Source: DATLAN01 sp035527455
GTDB lineage: Bacteria > Planctomycetota > Planctomycetia > Pirellulales > Thermoguttaceae
Assembly: GCA_035527455.1 (NCBI GenBank)
Contig: DATLAN010000475.1
Coordinates: 1 to 12,273, forward strand
Direction of reading: 5' to 3'
DNA length: 12,273 nt
Within the stretch, counting starts at the first letter, position 1. Every line of letters starts with the position of its first letter. The notes beneath the pieces are model-generated. The model saw only the letters and a list, made by a program, of their open reading frames with translations. It was not told the origin of the DNA and ran no database searches. A program made the translations under genes and the position numbers. Shown here piece after piece: positions 1 to 7,318 of the stretch.

Positions 1-1936
1 CGTCGCCGTCGATCACCGCGGTGACCCGCACGCGGGCCTCGCCCTTGAGCATCGCCTCCCAGAAGTGCATGCCCTCCTCGTCTTTTTCCCGCACGATCTT
101 GGTCAGGTCGTCGCTGTCGATATAGATCCCAGCCTCATCGCCCAGGTTCAGGATGCGGACTTCGGGGATATGGTGGAAATGCACACCGTGGTCAAAGCTG
201 AAGTCCACCCAGATGCCCATGGACCGCTTCAATTCGTCAGCCGCGAAACACGGCTGCAGCGGCCGCGGTTTGCGTACCCACGCGCCGGTTTCGACATCAA
301 CGACCTCGGGGTTGCCCTGATCATCAATGACCCGATCGGTGATCTGACAGTCCGACGGCTCGAACGGCGCATAACGGTCGGCATTGAACGGGCCGATCGT
401 CCGGGCATAATCGTCCGCCCGATAGCGGCCGGTCTCGTTGAGTACCCAGCATCGGCCGATATGGGCATAGAGCTCGAAATCGCCGCCGGCTTTGTGAAAA
501 TAGGTGTACCAGGGATCGGACTGCAGCTCATCCGGCGTGCCGGCGTACCAATGCAGCTCGGCGAATTCCAGTTCATCCTCGACATTCTCCTCCGCGACGT
601 TATCGAGATGACTATTCGGCTTCCAGCCCGGAACCAATTCGGCCGTGATCTCGTACCGCCGGACATCGCCGACGAACACCGGGTTGCTCACTATGTCGGA
701 GTAGTCCACGCTGATCGACAGGTCCTTGACGTTCGTCTTGCCCACCAGGTCGGCCGCGTCCAGGCCGCGATCATTAAAGTCGGCCTCCTTGTGCAGCTCC
801 TTTTCCGGGCCGGCGCCCCGAGCACTGAAGTACAACCGGTTCACGGGTAGACCGGTCTCATAGTCATTACCGGCCTCGTCAGCCTCGGTCTGCGATTCGA
901 GCTTCACGCGGAACCGGGCGCCGGCCGAGTCGGCCAGCAGGATCAGCGCTTCGGGGAGGTTCAGGCCGTCACAGGCCAGCTCGCGGGGCTCGCCCAGCAT
1001 CGCGTACTTGTACGCGTCGGCCTCCGCGACCGGCGCTCCGGGGCGATCATCGAGCGAAAGCGTGGCCAGGTCCTGCGTCGAAGAAAACACGTTGCCATCC
1101 CGGACCGGTCCCGGGAGATCGCGGATCGTTCCTTCGCACGCGTGCGACTCGAACATGTGGAAGAACACCAGGTAGCGCAGGGCCTGGGCGAACGTCCACG
1201 TCTGCGCGTCGGGGTCGTTGTCGGCGGCAAAGATATGGATCAAGTAGTCCTCATCGCCGATGGTCACCGTGATCGGCGCGGCCGCCCGGTTGCCGCGGCC
1301 GCCCCGGTTGAACGTGCACGGCTCGCTGCGCACCTCGACCACGTCCGCGAACTCGCCTTGCGGCGTGGTATCGGATCTCGCCTGGGCCTCATCGAGCGCA
1401 TCCTGGCCGGCGGCCGTCCGGAGCCGCCGGCCGCAAATCTGAGCCTGGGGCGTCTGAGATAACCGATCCAGCATCGACGTAACGGTCAGCGTGAAGCTCC
1501 GGTCGGTTTGGGCTTTGGCCGCCGTCTTGGCCGACCGCTCGTCATAGCGCGGACCGGGGCAGTAGCCGGAAAAAAGGATCTCGCGTCCACTCTCCTCGCT
1601 CTCGCCGGTTTCAAACGTGCTGGCCTCGCGATCGAGGAAGATCATGATCTCCTGCTCGGGTGACAGGAACCGCCGGCTAAAACCCGGCCGCGATTCACTG
1701 TTGAGCACGCGGGCGATGTCCAAGGCCGGTTCGGCGCCCTTGGCCGCCGAGTGGATCGGCCCGGCGAACACGTTAAGAACGGCCATCGAAGCCGTATCGT
1801 TCGTGCCCAGTACAAGCTTCTCCACGCCGATCCGCGGGTCGAGCTCGAACTGCCGGCTGCCTGGAAGCGTCTCGACCGCGACCCGCAAGGGCCGGCCTTC
1901 GAATACCCAATCGGTCGGTGCATCGGATGCAGCCAT
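1..1936 (-). CDS. Putative tail hub/baseplate protein, 3' end outside window
   Basis: An uninterrupted frame of 645 codons starts at the ATG at 1936 and runs off the left edge without a stop, so only the N-terminal part is visible. The start overlaps the stop of the upstream gene (TAATG), which points to translational coupling. The protein is acidic and has no signal peptide or obvious membrane segment. Residues 15-145 look beta-rich, ending in 'REILFSGYCPGPRYD' (118-132), similar in style to the first domain of phage tail hub proteins. Residues 323-346 look like the 'Leu-rich helix then RFRV' segment of such hubs, and 405-440 ('ISVDYSDIVSNPVFVG', then 'RYEITAELVPGW') resembles the conserved hub core. 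Placement after the tape measure and a small tail protein fits a hub or tail-associated fibre base (Mu gpP/gp44 or T4 gp27 type). The open frame is certain; the hub role is an inference from position and weak resemblance. Confidence 0.72.
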   Translation of the reverse strand, partial: MAASDAPTDWVFEGRPLRVAVETLPGSRQFELDPRIGVEKLVLGTNDTASMAVLNVFAGPIHSAAKGAEPALDIARVLNSESRPGFSRRFLSPEQEIMIFLDREASTFETGESEESGREILFSGYCPGPRYDERSAKTAAKAQTDRSFTLTVTSMLDRLSQTPQAQICGRRLRTAAGQDALDEAQARSDTTPQGEFADVVEVRSEPCTFNRGGRGNRAAAPITVTIGDEDYLIHIFAADNDPDAQTWTFAQALRYLVFFHMFESHACEGTIRDLPGPVRDGNVFSSTQDLATLSLDDRPGAPVAEADAYKYAMLGEPRELACDGLNLPEALILLADSAGARFRVKLESQTEADEAGNDYETGLPVNRLYFSARGAGPEKELHKEADFNDRGLDAADLVGKTNVKDLSISVDYSDIVSNPVFVGDVRRYEITAELVPGWKPNSHLDNVAEENVEDELEFAELHWYAGTPDELQSDPWYTYFHKAGGDFELYAHIGRCWVLNETGRYRADDYARTIGPFNADRYAPFEPSDCQITDRVIDDQGNPEVVDVETGAWVRKPRPLQPCFAADELKRSMGIWVDFSFDHGVHFHHIPEVRILNLGDEAGIYIDSDDLTKIVREKDEEGMHFWEAMLKGEARVRVTAVIDGD

Positions 1937-2391
1937 TACGGCTCCTGTTGCTGCAGAATGATCAGATACGGCAGCCGCCAGGCGAGTAGCGGCGCGCCGG
2001 GCACCTGGATCCGCTGCTTATCCTTGATCTCGAACGCCCGGAGCGAGCAGTTTTTGTATTCCGCGTTGTCGTCGTCAATGAAGGTAAAGGTCCCGTCCAA
2101 CATTCGGAACTGATCGCGCTGACTTTGGATCACGGCCAGGCCCGCCTCGCTCACCCGCAGAAGACCTTTCCACGTGATCGGCCGGCCCACGACGCCGTGG
2201 AGCTCCAGGAACTCGCCGTGCATGCCGCCGAACCGAAAACTCTGCTCGTCACGGATCAGGTCGCCGATCCCGGTGCGATAGGCGCTCTTGCCGTCGCCGG
2301 AGACGAACAGCGCGCCGCCCTGACCGCCGACGTTGAGGCCGACGTCGAGCCAGTAGCCCATTTCGTCGTGTTGTAGTCTAGGCCCGCTCAT
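1936..2391 (-). CDS. Small tail protein, distal-tail candidate (151 aa)
   Basis: I do not recognise the family. The ATG at 2391 overlaps the tape-measure stop codon (ATGA), and its own stop overlaps the next start (TAATG), so it sits in a coupled three-gene run between tape measure and hub. In siphophages this slot usually holds the distal tail (Dit) or a minor tail adaptor protein. The sequence looks mixed alpha/beta with no membrane segment. It contains a glycine-rich N-terminal part (residues 18-34), 'FRFGGMHGEFLELHG' (about 53-67), and a C-terminal beta-rich stretch around 'FTFIDDDNAEYKNCSLRAF'. No strong Shine-Dalgarno site precedes it, which suits reinitiation after the upstream gene. 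The reading frame is well supported; distal-tail function rests on position only. Confidence 0.75.
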   Translation of the reverse strand: MSGPRLQHDEMGYWLDVGLNVGGQGGALFVSGDGKSAYRTGIGDLIRDEQSFRFGGMHGEFLELHGVVGRPITWKGLLRVSEAGLAVIQSQRDQFRMLDGTFTFIDDDNAEYKNCSLRAFEIKDKQRIQVPGAPLLAWRLPYLIILQQQEP

Positions 2392-4367
2392 GGATTTTCG
2401 ACCCGACTCACGTGCTTGAAGCGCGTGTCCTTGCCCATGTGGATATTCCCATGGTTGAAGATGTTGATCGCCGTGGCTGGTTGGCCGAGCCCGCCCGCGC
2501 TCAGCATCGCCCGGTCCTCCGGCCCCGGACCGGCGATCATCGGGATTGGCTCTTCCGGCGCCGGGGCCGGCGGCGGGGCGAATATCGTCGGTCTCGGCGC
2601 CGGCAATCCCGGTCGGATCGGGCGCTCGGCGGCCGTCTCGGCCTCGGCCGGCAGCTCGGGCTCGGTCGGGCGCTCAGGTGCTATCTCAAGAGCCGGCCCG
2701 AGCTCCCGACGGGTCGGCGGTACCTCAGGAGCCGCCAGGCGGCCTTCACGCGGGCCGTCCGGCCCCGATCGCCGCTCGGAAGGCGGTAGGCCCGGGGCCG
2801 GTGCTTGTTCGGGCTCATGGGCCTCCCGTGCCGCCAACTCTTCGCCGCTCAATTCGCCTCGGTATATCGGCACCAGCCCTACGCCGGCCGCCGGACGACT
2901 CACTGTCGCCGGCTCGGGTCGCGGCTCGGGCCGCGGCGCGATCGGGCGAATGCCCTCACCACCCCCCTCGTAGCCGGCCCTGGATTCGATCCAGGTTTGC
3001 TCGGCGACCCGCTCGCTGGCCTCACGCGCCGCCAGATCTTCCCTGCTCAACGCGCCGGGTTCCGCTTCCCTAGTTTCGGCCTCGCGACCACGGCGGCCCT
3101 CACGGCCGCGAATAAGGGATAAGAACCTCCTGGTGGCCCAACTGGACGCCTCGGCCATTATCCGGGCACTGGGAATCCTTCCGACAACCGGGTGTCTCTC
3201 CACGAACCCCCCCACCCAATCCCTTTCGGCGAGGTGCTCTGTTGCCGCCTGAGGCAACGCCACCTCTGACAACTCACGCACGCGCTCCGGGCCGATCAAG
3301 CCCATCCGCTGAGCCCGCTGTGCCGCTTCGCGCTGGCGGCGATCAAACTCAAGCCGGTTCTCGGCGGAAGACGCGGTTAGTTTGTCGGTGATTCGCCCTT
3401 TGTTGACAACATCGAGGACGTCGCCGATGGCCTGCTCCGCCTGCTCTGGCGGAAGCCCCTCGGTTTCCACCAACCGCTTCTCCATCACGTCCCGATCTTG
3501 ATGGGCGATCGCCTGATCCTCACGTCTAACGCGGGCCGCAACCGCGGCGCGCTGCTTGGCGGAAAGCTCGCCCTGGCGTTCAATCCTGCGCTGTTGCGCC
3601 TTGAGCATCCCCCGCATTTGCCGCGGATCCTCAAACCCAAGTCCCCCGGGCGCAAATTCTTCGCGGGTGGCCAGCCTTTCAATCTCTTCCATGCTCAGGG
3701 CCAGTTCACCTTCCTCGGTGACCGCAAAGGGTAGAACAGGACGAATTGCTTCCTCACGGAACCCCTGCGCTTTCAACCGGCGCTCGACGGATCGAGCCTT
3801 GCCGATCGGCTCGTTGCCCACTATGCCGGCCCGCGCCAAAACGTCCGCGATCTCCTCGGTCGCTTCCCGCGTTTGGCCTTTTATCTGGCGATTGAGTTCA
3901 AGGTTCCGCTCGAACTCGGCATTGGCCCGCTCGGCCTCTTCTCGCATTTGCTTGATGGCCAGGGTCACGCCCGTGAACGCGGCCGCGGCCGCCGCCGCTC
4001 CGGCCCCCAATGGGCTGAACAGAAAAGCGAAAACGTCTTGCCCCTTGATCCCCAGCTCCATTAGCGCCCCAAGCTCGGGGCTCAATCGTGACAGGGCCTC
4101 CCGAGCCGCGTTGGCCTGCTGCTCGGAGGTGCCCATCCCAGCGGCCAGGTCGTCAAAGCCTTTCGCACCGTCTTGCGCCTTCTTGGTTTGCTTGTCGAGT
4201 TCCTCGGCTGTGCGTACCGTCGTTTCCTGCGTCTTTTTGCCCGACGCTTCAGTTGCCTCGTCTACGCCACGGACCGCTTCGCGGGTCTCCCTCGCGGCGC
4301 GCTTCGCCCCCTCGGCGTCGCCGTCGATTCTCAGTAGGGTTTTTCGTTCAGCGTCTTCGTTGGCCAT
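2388..4367 (-). CDS. Tape-measure-like tail protein with Pro/Glu-rich C-terminal third (659 aa)
   Basis: Tape measure proteins line the inside of the tail tube, set tail length and are ejected into the host envelope. Residues 1-100 are charged and helical with coiled-coil character. Residues 112-138 form one hydrophobic alanine/glycine-rich segment (an eight-alanine-scale run near 124-130) that could cross a membrane. Residues 139-380 are again strongly helical, rich in Arg, Glu and Gln. Residues 430-618 are a low-complexity Pro/Glu/Arg/Ala region with a repeated motif, 'ALSREDLAAREASE' at 439-452 and 'ELSGEELAAREAHE' at 505-518. The last 30 residues ('TAINIFNHGNIHMG...') look like a typical tape-measure end. 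At 659 residues it is short, implying a tail of roughly 0.1 micrometre at about 1.5 angstrom per residue if all of it is helical. The ATG at 4367 has only a weak Shine-Dalgarno and lies 24 bases past a hairpin repeat. The call rests on architecture and position. Confidence 0.75.
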   Translation of the reverse strand: MANEDAERKTLLRIDGDAEGAKRAARETREAVRGVDEATEASGKKTQETTVRTAEELDKQTKKAQDGAKGFDDLAAGMGTSEQQANAAREALSRLSPELGALMELGIKGQDVFAFLFSPLGAGAAAAAAAFTGVTLAIKQMREEAERANAEFERNLELNRQIKGQTREATEEIADVLARAGIVGNEPIGKARSVERRLKAQGFREEAIRPVLPFAVTEEGELALSMEEIERLATREEFAPGGLGFEDPRQMRGMLKAQQRRIERQGELSAKQRAAVAARVRREDQAIAHQDRDVMEKRLVETEGLPPEQAEQAIGDVLDVVNKGRITDKLTASSAENRLEFDRRQREAAQRAQRMGLIGPERVRELSEVALPQAATEHLAERDWVGGFVERHPVVGRIPSARIMAEASSWATRRFLSLIRGREGRRGREAETREAEPGALSREDLAAREASERVAEQTWIESRAGYEGGGEGIRPIAPRPEPRPEPATVSRPAAGVGLVPIYRGELSGEELAAREAHEPEQAPAPGLPPSERRSGPDGPREGRLAAPEVPPTRRELGPALEIAPERPTEPELPAEAETAAERPIRPGLPAPRPTIFAPPPAPAPEEPIPMIAGPGPEDRAMLSAGGLGQPATAINIFNHGNIHMGKDTRFKHVSRVENP

Positions 4368-4391
4368 TACCGTTCGGACTCGATGGTCGAT

Positions 4392-4475
4392 ATCTCACGC
4401 GGAGACGCGGAGACGCAGAGCAGCTCATGTCTTTGTGTTTTCTCCGCGTCTCCGCGCCTTTGCGTGAGCATTTCT
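4392..4475. repeat. 84-bp imperfect-hairpin dispersed repeat, copy A
   Basis: The left arm (about 4394-4420, built from CGGAGACG units) is complementary to the right arm (about 4441-4468), with roughly 27-base arms, a few mismatches or wobbles, and a loop near 4421-4440. It shares its edges (ATCTCAC at one end, ATTTCT at the other), its length of 84 bases, its repeat units and its orientation with copy B at 12186-12269. It fills most of the 110-base gap between the tail-completion gene and the tape-measure gene, beginning three bases after the former's stop. As RNA it would form a strong stem and could stabilise or attenuate the operon transcript. There is no U-run as for an intrinsic terminator. 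Confidence 0.85.
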
Positions 4476-4477
4476 TA

Positions 4478-5134
4478 TTACCGTTTCCCGTACAACACCC
4501 AGTTTACCGCAAGCTGATCCCAGACCGTCTGATCCTCGTCATCGTGTGTGACGTACATGTAATCGGTGCCGACCACCTCGCGGACGAGCACGAACAGCAG
4601 CTCCATCGTCTCCATCACATCGCCGAACATGACGTCGCCCAACGCCTGGCCCTTGATCTTCTTGCGCCGCCGGCCCTTGCCCTTCTTCGTCTTCCCGAGA
4701 TCACGCCCGAAGAACAGGCCGCCTCTCTTGCTTCTAAAAAAGAACCCGTCCGGGACCTCCCGTGGCGAGTCGTACTTGGGATTGCCGCGGGCGCCGACGT
4801 TGTCGGCGATCGGGATCGTCAGGAACTGCCCTTTGACCGGCCGGTACACGCCGCCCGGCGGGCCGAACTGCTGGCTGGCGGCATACGCCTTGTTCGAGCC
4901 GACTTCGAGCTCGTTTAGAGCGGGCAGCGTAAACGTGATCGACCCCTCGAGGCCACTGCTCGGGTTGCGGCTCCGGATTCCCCGCTCACCGCTTCGTAGG
5001 ATCCGCTGGGCTTTGCGCTGGTGATGCAGGCCCAACAGTCGCAGCGGCACGCCCAGATCCTCGGCCCGCCGTTCACTCGCTGCAAGGTCGGCCCGGACTT
5101 CGTCACCACCCTCGAACCTTATCCGCAACTGCAT
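4478..5134 (-). CDS. Mu gpG/phage tail-completion-like virion morphogenesis protein (218 aa)
   Basis: This resembles the virion morphogenesis/tail completion family (Mu gpG, P2 gpS type), which caps or completes tails so that they can join heads. The diagnostic part is residues 57-108: 'NPSSGLEGSITFTL', then 'LEVGSNKAYAASQQFG' and 'RPVKGQFLTIPI', matching the family's 'I..v.vGs...YAa.hqfG ... R.fL.i'. A strongly basic patch lies at 147-161 (KTKKGKGRRRKK), followed by a helix and an acidic C-terminal part (DDEDQ at 198-202). The ATG at 5134 has GAGG seven bases upstream, overlapping the stop of the probable tail tube gene, so the two are coupled. In Mu, gpG lies beside gpF in the head cluster; here it is in the tail cluster. 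A hexa-T run at 4741-4736 is not a frameshift heptamer in this frame. Confidence 0.78.
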   Translation of the reverse strand: MQLRIRFEGGDEVRADLAASERRAEDLGVPLRLLGLHHQRKAQRILRSGERGIRSRNPSSGLEGSITFTLPALNELEVGSNKAYAASQQFGPPGGVYRPVKGQFLTIPIADNVGARGNPKYDSPREVPDGFFFRSKRGGLFFGRDLGKTKKGKGRRRKKIKGQALGDVMFGDVMETMELLFVLVREVVGTDYMYVTHDDEDQTVWDQLAVNWVLYGKR

Positions 5135-5143
5135 GGTCCGGCC

Positions 5144-6067
5144 TCACGCCTGTACCGCGCTGATCATATCGCCCAATCCCAGCAGGCTTTGGTTCGCCGC
5201 CCGCAGGATCGCCGAGAAGCCGAGATCGCCGCTGCCCGGCTGCTTGGTCCGCAGCGACTCGCCCATGCGGCCGAACTTGATCCGCTGCATGGTGATCAAA
5301 TAATCGGTCGGGGCCGGCGACTCGCCGGCAAAGCCGGTTAGCCGGACGCGCACGACCAGCGTGCCGCGGACCGCTACCGCCAATTGGGCGGCCAGTGTCT
5401 GCGTGGTCGCCAGCGACTTGTCGCCGAATCCGATGGTCCCCAGCACTCGCCAACCCGCGATCGTCACCTGATCCACCAGCAAAGCGCCTGGCGAGGACCG
5501 CATGTCGCCGTCGGCCAGGATCGCCGTCGCCTGCCAGTTGAGCCGCTGCAAACCGTCGAGCGTGATTGGCGAGCCGCCGTCGGGCGTGAACGCACTGGAC
5601 GCGGCGATAATCCGGATCGTGCCCTTGCGATCGACCAGTGTCGGGGCGGAGCCCGCTACGCCGGCGTATTCGTCGGCGATCGTGGCCGTAGGCGACGGCG
5701 CCCGGTTCAGAAACTCGAACCGCGTCCGGCCCTGCTGGTTATCGACGATATCGAGATTGAGGCTCGTCAAGACGCCGTGCTGCAGGCCGAGCTTGCGATA
5801 CGTCGCCGTGTTCGCCAGTTGCCCCTCGGCTGAAACCACCTGGGCGTCAGTGAGCGCCGCCACTGTCCCCACGATCAGCGGGTCCTGGGCAGTCAGCACG
5901 GCCCGGAGCGTATAGAACGTCGTGTCGTTCTCGTACGGGCCGAACACCGCATTCGAGGCCGCCTCCAACTCGTTCGGCTCGATCGGGAACTCGGCCGTCT
6001 CGGGCCGGGCGATCGGGATAGCGCCGATCGCCATGTTGTTGCAGTCAACAAGGAGTTCAAGTGCCAT
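5144..6067 (-). CDS. Probable tail tube protein (307 aa)
   Basis: The family is not recognised with certainty. The protein has no signal peptide or membrane segment. It looks like long alternating beta strands separated by Gly/Pro/Asp loops, with 'VRGTLVVRVRLTGFAGES' and a C-terminal 'MQRIKFGRMGESLRTKQ' followed by a short helix. It lies between the tail-terminator-like gene and the tail-completion and tape-measure genes, the slot of the tail tube or major tail protein in siphophages. It has a strong ribosome-binding site, AAGGAA six bases before ATG (6079-6074), which overlaps the upstream gene's stop and continues CGAACC-ATG, very like the capsid gene's leader. That agrees with a highly produced virion protein. 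It is too short and in the wrong context for a Mu-type contractile sheath. Existence is near certain; the tube role is inferred. Confidence 0.7.
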   Translation of the reverse strand: MALELLVDCNNMAIGAIPIARPETAEFPIEPNELEAASNAVFGPYENDTTFYTLRAVLTAQDPLIVGTVAALTDAQVVSAEGQLANTATYRKLGLQHGVLTSLNLDIVDNQQGRTRFEFLNRAPSPTATIADEYAGVAGSAPTLVDRKGTIRIIAASSAFTPDGGSPITLDGLQRLNWQATAILADGDMRSSPGALLVDQVTIAGWRVLGTIGFGDKSLATTQTLAAQLAVAVRGTLVVRVRLTGFAGESPAPTDYLITMQRIKFGRMGESLRTKQPGSGDLGFSAILRAANQSLLGLGDMISAVQA

Positions 6068-6077
6068 GGTTCGTTCC

Positions 6078-6554
6078 TTATGTTGGGCCGTCCGGGTAAT
6101 GGACCGGGGCCGTAAAGTTGCACATGTACGCCGCCACCGTCAGCCGGTCGCCGGGCAGGCTGAACCGTCGGTTGCCGATCCAGATCAGCGGGTTCGGGAT
6201 CCCCTCGATGCCGGGCACGTTGTGGAGGTTCCCCCGGCAGTAATCGAGCAGCTCGTATACGCCGACCGACTGCGCGTCACCACGAAGCGACGCGGTCCGA
6301 GATCGGGCCGCGGCGATGACCAGGATGGTGAACACGGCCTCCTCCAGCAGGTCGCCGCCGAAACCTTTGTTCGTCTCGCCGCCGCCGTAAAACACCAGCG
6401 CCGCCGGGGCCATGCTCTCGAGCTTGGCGAGCTCGTCGGCGATCTCGCCGTCCGAAAGCTGGGCACCGTAGGTCACGACGGTCTTGAACGGGGTCCCGTC
6501 GGCATTCAGGACCGCCTTGATTCCATCCTCGATTGCATCGTAGGTCGTGGCCAT
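6078..6554 (-). CDS. Mu gp37-like (DUF1834) tail terminator/connector protein (158 aa)
   Basis: The N-terminal 'YDAIEDGIKAVLNA' helix, then 'VVTYGAQLSDGEIADEL' and a 'PAALVFYGGGE' strand, match the Mu gp37/DUF1834 family, found directly after gp36 in Mu-like phages and thought to act at the head-tail junction or tail end. The C-terminal part holds 'GNRRFSLPGDRLTVAAY'. I chose the ATG at 6554, which has GAGG five bases upstream; that site overlaps the TGA stop of the gp36-like gene, seven bases away. A GTG at 6584 in the same frame would add ten residues inside the upstream gene and has no good ribosome-binding site. Assignment rests on both sequence resemblance and conserved synteny. Confidence 0.8.
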   Translation of the reverse strand: MATTYDAIEDGIKAVLNADGTPFKTVVTYGAQLSDGEIADELAKLESMAPAALVFYGGGETNKGFGGDLLEEAVFTILVIAAARSRTASLRGDAQSVGVYELLDYCRGNLHNVPGIEGIPNPLIWIGNRRFSLPGDRLTVAAYMCNFTAPVHYPDGPT

Positions 6555-6561
6555 ATCCGCC

Positions 6562-7005
6562 TCAGAGTCCCTTCGTCGATTCACGGGAAATGACCCGCGG
6601 CGAGCCGTCGATGATCATCTTGCCCTTCTGGCCCGGCGACTCGCCGAGCAGCGTCTCGTCGGTCAGGCCGAGCTTGCCTTCGGCGATCTTGATCGACCAA
6701 TCCACCGCGTGCTTGTATGCGCCCGTGTGCTCCTCGGACACCGCGTGGTCGCGGTGCATGAAGAGCCGGTAGACCACCGCGTCCAGCATCATCGCTTTGA
6801 CCGCGCTGGCGGTGTGGGCGTTGCCCAGTGTTAAAGGTATCACGTACCGCTGGGCGACGTTGTTGAGCAGCTCGCCCTCGCCCTCGTCGATCGCCCGGTT
6901 CATCACGTCGCCATCGACGCTACCGGTGGCCTCGTCATCGGTGAGGCGGATCAGCACCGCCTCGCCGATGCGATTTACGAGCATGGTTTGCGTGACAATG
7001 CTCAT
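6562..7005 (-). CDS. Mu gp36-like (DUF1320) head-tail connector protein (147 aa)
   Basis: The opening 'MLVNRIGEAVLIRLTDDE' (residues 8-25) and the following 'VMNRAIDEGEGELLNNVAQRY' helix (34-54) closely match the DUF1320/Mu gp36 pattern of a helix with 'RFGE..L.qLTD' followed by 'A..dA...id.yl..RY'. This family acts as a head-completion/adaptor protein at the portal. The rest is helical, 'AVKAMMLDAVVYRLF', with a loose C-terminal tail. The ATG at 7005 lies 12 bases after GGAG at the end of the upstream gene, rather far. The in-frame ATG at residue 8 is an alternative and would start at the conserved domain. It is followed immediately by the gp37-like gene, as in Mu. Confidence 0.87.
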   Translation of the reverse strand: MSIVTQTMLVNRIGEAVLIRLTDDEATGSVDGDVMNRAIDEGEGELLNNVAQRYVIPLTLGNAHTASAVKAMMLDAVVYRLFMHRDHAVSEEHTGAYKHAVDWSIKIAEGKLGLTDETLLGESPGQKGKMIIDGSPRVISRESTKGL

Positions 7006-7014
7006 CGAGGCGCA

Positions 7015-7242
7015 TCACTCCGCCGGTTGGAGTCGATCCGCCGCCTCGGCGATCACGCGATCGGCCGGCACCTCGGCCGACAGGCCGAGCGCGGCCCGCA
7101 ACCGATCGATCGGCGCGGCCGCGATCGCCGGCGGCTCGGACAAGCCGTGCTGGTGAAAACTCAACAGCCGGCCGGGCGGACTGGTCGACGGTTTGGGCTC
7201 CGGGGGCTTCTCTTTTTGGGGCTTGGTGTTTCCACCCATCAT
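7015..7242 (-). CDS. Small proline-rich protein in the Mu gp35 position (75 aa)
   Basis: This small gene lies between the major capsid and gp36-like genes, where Mu has gp35. Residues 7-24 are Lys/Pro/Glu-rich and probably disordered. Residues 44-72 form a predicted amphipathic helical segment, 'IDRLRAALGLSAEVPADR', ending 'VIAEAADRLQ'. Two consecutive ATGs (7242 and 7239) are possible. GAGGTGA is four bases from the first and seven from the second, so the second is the better start. The stop TGA overlaps the GGAG upstream of the next gene. No known domain is recognised; a minor head or assembly role is suggested by context only. Confidence 0.7.
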   Translation of the reverse strand: MMGGNTKPQKEKPPEPKPSTSPPGRLLSFHQHGLSEPPAIAAAPIDRLRAALGLSAEVPADRVIAEAADRLQPAE

Positions 7243-7262
7243 TTCACCTCGTTACGTCAGAC

Positions 7263-7295
7263 AAAAACCGGGACGGCACCGGCCGGGCCGGCACC
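7263..7295 (-). terminator. Weak candidate terminator/attenuator after the capsid gene
   Basis: In the 76-base gap after the major capsid gene, the minus strand has a GC-rich, partly self-complementary stretch (GGTGCCGGCCCGGCCGGTGCC region, 7295-7275) followed by CCGG and five T residues (7267-7263). The base-paired part directly next to the T-run is only about four pairs, so it is a poor intrinsic terminator. It might reduce read-through so that capsid mRNA exceeds that of downstream genes. Confidence 0.22.
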
Positions 7296-7318
7296 ACATC
7301 AGAACGCGATCATCCGGC

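Noticed and set aside
3556..4467. Long plus-strand frame (303 codons) opposite the tape measure
   Set aside because: It is Ser/Arg/Pro-rich with no domain, and lies antisense to a coding gene with better composition; a GC-rich shadow. The same applies to long plus-strand frames at 7193-8236, 9514-10269 and 10798-11940.
4392..4475. Hairpin repeat as an intrinsic terminator
   Set aside because: No U-run follows the stem in the minus-strand direction; downstream tail genes appear to belong to the same operon.
4736..4741. Hexa-T run as a programmed -1 frameshift site (tail assembly chaperone style)
   Set aside because: In this frame the bases read TTC TTT TTT AGA, so the X XXY YYZ pattern is not met, and no sizeable alternative-frame extension follows. 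No chaperone frameshift pair was found before the tape measure.
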